DNA from: Flaveria trinervia
Taxonomy: Eukaryota; Streptophyta; Magnoliopsida; Asterales; Asteraceae
NCBI GenBank assembly: GCA_025506515.1
Contig: CM046444.1
Location: 74,919,624-74,983,623 of the forward strand
DNA: 64,000 nt
Reading direction: 5' to 3'
How positions within the stretch are numbered: position 1 is the first letter of the stretch; each line of letters opens with the position of its first letter. The notes beneath the pieces were generated by a model, which saw only the letters and a program-made list of their open reading frames with translations, was not told where the DNA came from and searched no databases. Positions 57,101 through 64,000 of this stretch are shown here, piece by piece. The position numbers and the translations under genes are program-made.

Positions 57101-57414
57101 CTGCTGCAAGCTGTACATCTCAGGTACTCTGGCTTCAAAACCAACTTTTGGATTATGGCATTACAGAGACTAAGACTCCATTGTTAATGGATAGTGCTTC
57201 AGCTCTTTGCATTGTCAAAAATCCAGTCCAGCACTCTAGGACCAAACATATAGAGATCAGACATCATTTTATAAGGGATTGTTTTGAAAAAGGTCTGATT
57301 GATCCTAAGTTTGTGCCTAGTGCTGATGAGCTTGCAGACATTTTTACTAAGCCTTTGGATAGTTCAACTTTCCAAAACCTGGTGTTAAGGCTTGGTATGC
57401 TGCAGCTAGAATAG
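54110..57414 (+). pseudogene. pol: El-9 pol: protease to RNase H, several frameshifts
   Basis: Protease WYVDSGGSMHMTG near 54138; zinc motif WHRRLGHVN and CTACLKGKQHK (54560-54690); integrase LHMDLFGPV, RSDNGTEF and ERKNRTLIEAARSM (54750-55090); integrase tail GYFVGYSSTCKAYRVF; RT with RLVVQG, QMDVKSAFLYG-type sequence and intact YVDD at 56470-56481; RNase H AFSDSDYAGC, STAEAEYIAAASC, KHIEIRHHFIRD, ADIFTKPLD. Frame breaks near 54298, 54850, 55000, 56105 and a short deletion near 56340 (before KQAPRAW). All catalytic residues I can find are present. Confidence 0.92.
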
Positions 57415-57416
57415 GT

Positions 57417-58090
57417 GACAACTACTGATGATCTTAGTAATTATACTGATGATCATGAGTACCTATGTCACATATAAGTACTGATGAGCTTTTAACCTCA
57501 GTAGTTTTTATAACTACTGAAGGCTAAATGTCTCACAAGTACTGAAGTACTTCATCTGTTCTAACTACTGATGTAGTTACAACTACTGATGCAGTTACAA
57601 CTACTGCAATCAGTAAAAACAGATAAGTACTGATGTCCTATGAAACAACTGAAATCAGCCATAAAGACTGATGAATGTGTTGAGGACAGTTTGAAACAGC
57701 TGAAAAGCTAAGAATTGACGAAAACAGCTGAAGAGAACTTTCTCTTCAGTCGTTTGTACAACTGCTGTTTCATTTTAAACAACTGAAGCAAAACCACGTC
57801 TTCAGTAGTTTTTATAACTACTGATGACTAATACCAAGTCTTCAGTTGTTTACAACAGCTGATGACAAAACCACTGTCTTCAGTAGTTTCATAACTACTG
57901 ATGACAAACACCAAGTCCTCAGTTGTTTCAATCTCTGAAGTCAAAACCACGGTCTTCAGTAGTTTTCTAAACTACTGATGCCTAACACCACGACTTCAGC
58001 TGTTTCAACGTCTGAAAGGATAATACCATGTCAACGGTCGTTTAAAACTACTGATGACTAACACCACATCCTTCAGTCGTTTCCTTACCC
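57417..58090 (+). repeat. AACTACTG/CAGTAGTT motif array between pol and ORF3 (El-9)
   Basis: By my count nine AACTACTG and four CAGTAGTT copies in under 700 bp, plus variants. Two perfect 23-base hairpins with arms TCAGTAGTT and AACTACTGA and loop TTTAT lie at 57498-57520 and 57802-57824. No gene. Confidence 0.85.
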
Positions 58091-58096
58091 GTACCC

Positions 58097-58104
58097 TATA
58101 AATA
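58097..58104 (+). promoter_or_regulatory. TATA box upstream of ORF3 in El-9
   Basis: CCCTATAAATACCC, 76 bp before the ORF3 ATG at 58173. Followed by a pyrimidine-rich stretch (58132-58171) typical of a plant 5' leader. Confidence 0.73.
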
Positions 58105-58172
58105 CCCTAACCTAGCTCCATGCTTCATCTTCTTCAAACCTAACGTTCCTCTCCAAAACTTCCCTCTTCTCC

Positions 58173-61100
58173 ATGGCGTCTATGCAAATTAAACCGCGAC
58201 ACAACTGTGTTGCCTACCTCACAAATCGCCGATCTGGACTAAGTTCGATACTGCTATCGATCTTATGGTTCAGTCCCAATACAACAAGGCATTCCTTCTG
58301 AACCCCGTTACATGCCGAATCCTTGAACCAATTTGGATGAACGTTACTGTTACAACTGAGGAGAGCAACACACCATCCCTCCGGTCAGTCGTCAACAACA
58401 AAGAAGTAGTCATTACTCCTGCAACAATCCGTAAAATTCTTCAACTGAGTGATGCTACTCTCCTGCTGGATATCCGAAGGGCACCATAGATCTATCATTT
58501 GCTCAGCATGGATATCAAGGCGATCTCAGTGCCACCACCATCATGAAGAAACACTTTAATGACGCTGAGCGCCTGATTTTTCACATGGTCAATGTATGTT
58601 TGGCCCCTAAGACGTCGTCTTGGGATCAAATGTCCACAAATGGCAGCAGGTAATGTATCTATCCTTGAGCAACAACCACTAAACTTTTCAGAATTAATAT
58701 TTTCAGAGCTCAAGATATGGCTCAAAAACTAACTGCCAACCGTTGGATACTCTATCCACGGTTCATAATGGCCATTATTATAGACCAGCTTAATGCTGAG
58801 GGACTTGTTGGCTTGGGAGTCCCTGCTACGGCTGTTCTGCCAGAAGTATACTCCCGGCACAACTCTGACCGGACACTCAAACTGGCTGCCAAGCTGCGAA
58901 AACCCACGCAGCTGGAACCCACAGCCACCACCTCCAAATCCAATGTCCCCACCAAACCCACCAAAAAGAAAACCAAAATGGCTACTCAGGGAATTGAGTC
59001 CCCTGAGGATGCCCTGCACACAAACGCAGGATATATCCACTAGTCCAAACCCCCTAGTGGATACAATGACTCTTCAGCCACAGCCGCTCAGGCTTCCTCT
59101 CAACAGGAGCCTGCAGCAACCCAAGGGGCACCTACTTATCTGGGATCTTACTCACTTGAGGAGATTGCCATTGAAGAGCACCATCCCCCCCAGGTGCACA
59201 CTGCTTCTATCCCCTCACCCCAAAAACCGCCCCTCACAGCCCAACTTAATAGTTGCACAAGTGCTGACTCAATTGCACTCCTCACCCCCTCCCCAGGAAC
59301 CACTTACTACTGGGAATACCTCTACAATTGAGGGGGAGGAACACAGTGCACCTGAGAACCCACAGCACAGGGGTTTCCCAATTCTATCTCCTGGTGTAGA
59401 CAAGGAGCTTAGAATATCTAGTGAGGCTGCCACCTCCTCTGACTCAGCACATGACCAGAGTGAGGCTGGTAACATTGCTAAGACCTCCCTAGAGGCAACA
59501 GCTGATGATGGACATTGTCCTGAGGCTGGAAGTCCCCAGTACCAAGCACAAGGGGCACATGCACCAACTGGTCTACACCCAGTGCATGTACATCCTGCTC
59601 TAAGCAGGAGGTCAGGTGATTCAGTATCAACTGATGATGACCTGAGCTTCTTCTATGATGTAGTTGCTCAAAACACCATTCTAGAGGATGAGGTTAGCAG
59701 ACTCAAAGAGCTGCTGGCCAAGATGTCTCAGGATGCAAGTCCATCTGCCACCATAATACACCCACAGATGGCACCTTCCCTTGAAGTTTCCCAAACACCG
59801 AGCCACCCCAAAATCAACCACCTGCCTCTGCTTCAGGCCCTACTTCTCAGGAACAGAACCCTCCTGAGCAAATAGGTGCTGTACTCCAAAATTCCCTCCT
59901 CTCATCACACCCATAATCACTGATATAGTGATCAAAGCCATTGATGAGAGGCTTTCCTCCACATTACAGCCCTTGGTTGATGCTGCTGTCCAAAAGACTC
60001 TTTCTGCGGTACAAACCCCTTCCTCCAATGCAACCAAAAAGGGGGAGAGTACTGCAGTGAAAGAAAGGAAGAGGAAAAGATCCGAGGAAAAGGAAGAGAA
60101 GCAAGTCCAAGAGGAGGAAAAAGAAAAGCAACCTCTGCTCACTTACAAGCGAAAGAGAAGTGCTGATGATCACATGCTGAAGACAAATCCTTGGAGGAGC
60201 TGGTCAAAGAAGCTGACACCACACACAGCCGCTCCATGGATAAAATAATTGAACAACTCTTCAGGCAGGGGTTTGACACAGCCACACTGGATAGTGAGAT
60301 CAGAAGGTTAGAAGTACAAGAGATACAAACCCGATGGGCAGGGTATGATGCTCTTGAGAAAGAGAGGTTGGAAATAATGACGCTTTATTGCAAAATACTT
60401 GGGAAGATCATTAATGGAGATCCGCGCATGGACCAGGGACAGCATTCTGGCTATAGCCACCAGAATCTGTCTGTCTGAGCAATTCAACAAAGGGATTATT
60501 GTGGAAGCCCTTGATGAGGCTGGGGCTGGTAAAAGGTTAGAGATGGCTAAACTCACAAAGGCGAAGATAACTAACAAGGATGCTAGATCAACCTTCCCTT
60601 CCACCCACTCAAACAGATCCTATCCCTCAAATCTCCCAACCAACCTCTAAGCCAAAATCCAAACATCCTCATTCTTCAAAACCAACTTCACCAACCCAAC
60701 CATCATCCAGTGATGTACCCAGAAGGAGGAGAAGGGTGCTGAGGATGGAAGAAGAAGAAGAAGAAGAGGATGAAGATGATAGTCTGCCACTCTCTGCTGT
60801 TCTGAAGCTACCAAAAACCCGAAGTCAACCCATGATCACACCTGACTCTCAAAGGGAAATGGTCAGAGTCAAGATAGAAGAAGAAGAACAGCAGAAACAG
60901 CACGATGAGCAACTGTTGAAGATGGTTGACAAGGAATTTCCTCAGTCATCATCTATTCAAGCCATGAAAGGGCATGCTCAAAGGCTGTACACTCTCAGGC
61001 ACACCTTTCAGTATCAGAAGGAGAGAGTGAGAGTATGGCCAGACCCCAGGGTGAGTTCTAGAATCCATAAAAGAACTATCCCACACAGATACAACGCCAA

Positions 61101-61496
61101 GTACGAAAAACAATAGAGTCTACCATCATGTTGGCCGTTGTAGTCTCACCTTGGGAAATCATTGATGAATTCAAGAAAGCTCACCAAGCAAAGAAGACAC
61201 CTCAAGCCTTACTAGAAAACAAGATGATTAAGAAGGGGTTGTTATATAAAAAGCTTGAAGACATCCAAAAGAATGAGCTCCAGTTACTCCTTGAAGGCAA
61301 CCATCCTGATGAATTTGTATATAGGGAGGTAACTACGGTGGAGCTGAAAAATGGCAGGACCATGAAGTACTTATCAGAGTACTATGGTCCAGAGTTCTTC
61401 TTCGAAAGGAGAGCAGAAGAACTCTCTCAGGAGGAACAAGTTGTTCTCCTTGAGGCCTATGTTCGTGAGTCATACAGACTCATTATGGGGAAGTAA
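58173..61496 (+). pseudogene. ORF3: accessory protein gene, El-9 copy, frameshifted
   Basis: 3,324 bases (1,108 codons if in frame), ATG 58173 (MASMQIKPRHNC) to GK-stop 61496. N-domain to about 58905 (NRWILYPRFIMAIIIDQL); Pro/Ser/Thr linker to 59600; LSFFYDVVAQN plus coiled coil (ILEDEVSRLKELLAKM); basic cluster with KERKRKRSEEK and TYKRKRSADD (60060-60170); helical segment (LDSEIRRLEVQEI); RRRRRVLRMEEEEEEEDED (60720-60780); C-domain (QYQKERVRVWPDPRV, LLEGNHPDEFVYREV, EQVVLLEAYVRESYRL). Small indels near 58225, 58460, 58635, 59875, 60180, 60385, 60580 and 61095 break it. No transmembrane helix. Likely nuclear by its basic clusters, function unknown. Confidence 0.82.
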
Positions 61497-61699
61497 ATCT
61501 CATGAATGGGATAACAACTCTGTGTCCAGTTCCCCAAAACAGAGTTCCCATTCATACTCTGCCAAACAAATATTTGAGATTTCTTCCCAGGCCGGAGCTT
61601 ACATGGGTCATCTTCTCTACTGATCAAGAAGGAAAAGACAACATTTTGCCATCAATAAGTGGGAGATTAAATAAGTTAGAGGTTTTGGCTGCATTGGTT

Positions 61700-61709
61700 C
61701 AGGGGAGTT
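61700..61709 (+). other. polypurine tract of El-9
   Basis: CAGGGGAGTT next to the 3' LTR. 61497-61699 after ORF3 resembles 49370-49553 of El-8 and the El-4 counterpart and has no gene. Confidence 0.8.
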
Positions 61710-62598
61710 TGTTGGACCAAAAGAACCAATGAGCCAAGATCAGAAAACCTCTAAGTCCCACATGGTATCACAACAACTGCTGAAGCCTCATCAGTAGTTT
61801 GACAAGTGCTGAAGACTTCAACAGCTGAAGATCAAGTGCTGAAGACCTTAACAGCTGAAGAACCAAAGTGCTGAAGTACAACAGCTGAAGAACACAAGTG
61901 CTGAAGCTGAAAGACCAAAGTACTGAAGTACAACAGCTGAAGAGTTCACAAGTGCTGAAGATCAACAACTGATGTGTACAAAGTCTGAAGACAAAGACTG
62001 AAGACATCAGCTGATGATATCTACTGAAGTCATCAGCTATGAAACACCTGAAGGTCAAAGTCTGAAGATCAAGTACTGAAGCCTCAGTAGTTTGTCACAA
62101 CTGCTGAAGAGTACTTCTTCAGTAGTTGTGATATCAGTAGTTTTATTTTTATGTTTCAGTAGTTTTGTAAAACGACTGAAGAGCTTGTTCTTCAGTCGTT
62201 GTAGTTTCAGTAGTTTTATATTTTGTACTTAACATGCTGATATGTTCTCAGTAGTTGTGAACATTTCAGTAGTTTGTTAAGAATTAGTTATTTTTGTATT
62301 GGATCTGCCAGTTGTCACTTTCCGTGATAACAGCAGTGACTGTTGCACTCTATATAAGGAGTGACAACCTATTGTAATCAATGGGGAATGAGTAATTGAA
62401 TGGAATGAATGATTGATTTGATTAGAAATATTCTACATCTATAAACATTCCTAGAAATCAGAAATACATATTCTCTCCCTATATATGCGATCTTAATGCT
62501 TACAAGTATCGATTGCTTGCTACAATTTGTCTAATTCTAGTCTGTATTCCGCTGCTTTGTATTCTGATACATCAAACTTGTGATCTCTGATCCTGTCA
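61710..62598 (+). repeat. 3' LTR of El-9 (889 bp)
   Basis: TGTTGGACC to CCTGTCA, TATA box CTATATAAGG at 62350-62359. Compared by eye with the 5' LTR it differs by small indels (for example near 61786, 61820, 61975, 62037, 62180) and a few substitutions. Confidence 0.95.
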
Positions 62599-62796
62599 GT
62601 TATTTTTGTAATAAATATTCCAGTGTGTCACTAGCCGTGATATCAGCAGTGATTGCAACTCTATATAAGGAGTGTCAACCTAATTGTTAATAAGTGAATG
62701 ATTGAGCAGAAACATTTGTATATTGAAACATTCCTTTCACAGAAATATATTATCCTTACAACCGATTTGTTCTTAATGATCGAATATCAAATTCTT
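62599..62796 (+). repeat. 3' LTR of El-8, second part
   Basis: Resumes the LTR broken at 50149 (GTTATTTTTGTAATAAATAT, with TATA box CTATATAAGG at 62661-62670) and runs to about 62796. The last 70 bases or so of the LTR are missing; sequence changes there to minus-strand gag of El-10. Confidence 0.85.
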
Positions 62797-63121
62797 CAAG
62801 GGCATTCCAGAGGTCAGGGCAGTTAATAATGCATAGCCCAGAATAGATTTCATTGGGCAGTGCCATGGCCAGAATTCCATGGGCTTTTTTGCGATATCAC
62901 AAATTCTTACGTTATCTGAGTATTGCTCACTCATCTTCGGAACCATTGATTTGTTTCGTGTTATTCACCCTAGGCTTGTGTGGACCATGTACCATGGTCC
63001 CAAACCCTGAGCTATAACAGACAGTGATGGAGATTTGCGTTGCCATATTGTTTACCATCTACACAGCATTGGAGGCTTGGTGAGGAAACAGATTGTGAGG
63101 ATCATTGGAAGGAGTAGTCAT
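62795..63121 (-). pseudogene. gag: El-10 gag N-terminal fragment
   Basis: ATG at 63121-63119 (MTTPSNDPHN-type start). It follows the El-4 gag (KPPMLC, NPETN, LAMALPNEIYSG read in pieces) with many small deletions, then ends near 62795. It has no function as read. The plus-strand frame 63035-63292 on top of it is a shadow. Confidence 0.8.
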
Positions 63122-63332
63122 TTTAGGTCCAAATACAATTTAATTCAAGCTTTAAAAGATTTTACACAGACCACAACAGACTCAATGAAAACAAGAATAA
63201 CTCAGAGAATGGCCAAAAAACACAGAAAATTCAACTCTATAACCGTTTCTTGCAAAAATATGCTCATTCAATCAAACTTGGATCTTGGATAGCAGTTTCA
63301 ATGATCAATATAGATCGATCAATGATTAACCT

Positions 63333-63344
63333 GCTCTGATACCA
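63333..63344 (-). other. primer binding site, initiator tRNA-Met (El-10)
   Basis: The minus strand reads TGGTATCAGAGC, two bases after the LTR end. Confidence 0.92.
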
Positions 63345-63346
63345 TT

Positions 63347-64000
63347 TGACAAGATCGTGATCTCAAGTTTGATGGATTAGAGTGTAACAAATACGGTTGT
63401 AACGAGAGAATATATTTCTGTGAAAAGGAATGTTTCAATTATATCAAATGTTTCTGCTCAATCATTCACTTATTACAATTAGGTTGACACTCCTTATATA
63501 GAGTGCAATCACTGCTGATATCACGGGATAGTGACATCTCGCAGATTTATTACAAAAATAACTAACACTTAACAAACTACTGAAATATTCACAACTACTG
63601 AGAACATATCAGAGAGTGCTAAGCACAAAATATAAAACTACTAGCACAAAATATAAAACTACTGAAACTAAACTACTAAAACTAAACTACTGATTACAAA
63701 ACTACTGAAAAGGGAAAATATAAAACTACTGAAAGAAAACCGTCACAACTACTGAAGAAGACCTCTTCAGCTGTTGTGACAACGTCTGATACTTGGTCTT
63801 CAGTACTTGTCTTCAGCACTTGTCTTCAGACTGTCTTCAGTACTTGTCTTTAGACTTTGTCTTCAGCACTTGTGTTCAGACTGTCTTCAGTACTTGTCTT
63901 CAGACTTTGTCTTCAGCACTTGTGTTCAGACTGTCTTCAGCACTTGTGTTCAGACTGTCTTCAGTACTTGTCTTCAGACTTTTTCTTCAGCACTTGTGTC
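63347..64000 (-). repeat. 5' LTR of El-10, incomplete at the window edge
   Basis: Plus-strand start TGACAAGATCG (El-4 has TGACAGGATCAG). About 30 bases around the GCAGCGGAATAAG segment of El-4 are deleted near 63387. TATA box on the minus strand at 63493-63502, motif array 63575-63760, tandem repeat from 63797. Confidence 0.88.
63797..64000. repeat. short tandem repeat in El-10 LTR
   Basis: Units of 'cttcagtacttgt', 'cttcagcacttgtg' and 'ttcagactgt' in irregular order, a different arrangement of the same building blocks as at 8560-9129. It continues beyond the window. Confidence 0.88.

Larger units (their letters stand above)
50150..62598 (+). mobile_element. El-9: full-length copia element with ORF3, nested in the El-8 LTR
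   Basis: 12,449 bp with two 889-bp LTRs, PBS, gag, pol, spacer with TATA, ORF3 and PPT. Flanks are GTAT before and GTTAT after; the El-8 LTR reads through as GTTAT by comparison with other LTRs, so this is a GTTAT duplication with one T lost on the left. LTR pair is close but differs by about eight short indels and a few substitutions. Pol is split by small frameshifts. Confidence 0.93.
62792..64000 (-). mobile_element. El-10: truncated 5' end of an El-4 family element (runs off the right edge)
   Basis: Minus-strand order is LTR (64000 to 63347), PBS, leader, then only about 330 bases of gag before it breaks into the El-8 LTR. Same family as El-4 by LTR, PBS and gag start. Confidence 0.88.

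Overview
The window is repeat-rich, AT-rich plant nuclear DNA. No ordinary host gene could be supported. It is almost entirely a nest of Ty1/copia LTR retrotransposons: the pol order is protease, integrase, reverse transcriptase, RNase H, the primer binding sites (PBS) mostly match initiator tRNA-Met, and the LTRs start TG and end CA. Most copies look like the Sirevirus (Maximus) type of copia element, with a long gag, a G-rich polypurine tract (PPT) and an extra ORF after pol. My recollection of similar elements points to a eudicot, perhaps Asteraceae; that is a guess from memory, not a search result. Layout, with labels used throughout: El-1 (1-2257, minus) is the 5' end of a copia element with LTR, PBS and gag. 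El-2 (2258-4865, minus) is a remnant of the El-5 family arranged 3' UTR, one LTR, leader. El-3 (about 5464-35247, minus) is an old host element cut by two younger insertions. These are El-4 (8051-20743, minus, 12.7 kb, with an extra ORF) between its RT and RNase H, and El-5 (21901-30045, plus, 8.1 kb, perfect 5-bp target duplication) between its integrase and RT. El-6 (about 36043-39740, minus) is a decayed pol. El-7 (39784-41801, plus) is an isolated, divergent copy of the extra ORF. El-8 (41834-50149 plus 62599-62796, plus) starts inside its protease, runs through pol and the extra ORF, and has a 3' LTR split by El-9. El-9 (50150-62598, plus, 12.4 kb) is a full element with two 889-bp LTRs. 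El-10 (about 62792-64000, minus) is another gag start and 5' LTR of the El-4 family. How the parts work together: gag and pol are the usual copia set for particle assembly, cDNA synthesis and integration. The unusual part is the extra ORF ('ORF3', about 1,100 codons) after pol in El-4, El-8 and El-9, with a distant relative in El-7. It has a conserved N-terminal domain, a Pro/Thr/Ser-rich linker, basic NLS-like clusters, an acidic stretch and a conserved C-terminal domain, with no signal peptide or membrane segment that I can see. In all three main copies a TATA box lies 65-80 bp before its ATG. Upstream of that is a dense array of AACTACTG/CAGTAGTT motifs, and the same motif fills the LTR upstream of the LTR TATA box. 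I read this as an internal, LTR-like promoter for ORF3. Nearly every gene is broken. Part of the damage is C-to-T nonsense changes in CG and CHG contexts, as expected of methylated DNA. Much of the rest is 1-2 base indels, some possibly assembly error, because LTR pairs of young elements also differ mostly by such indels.
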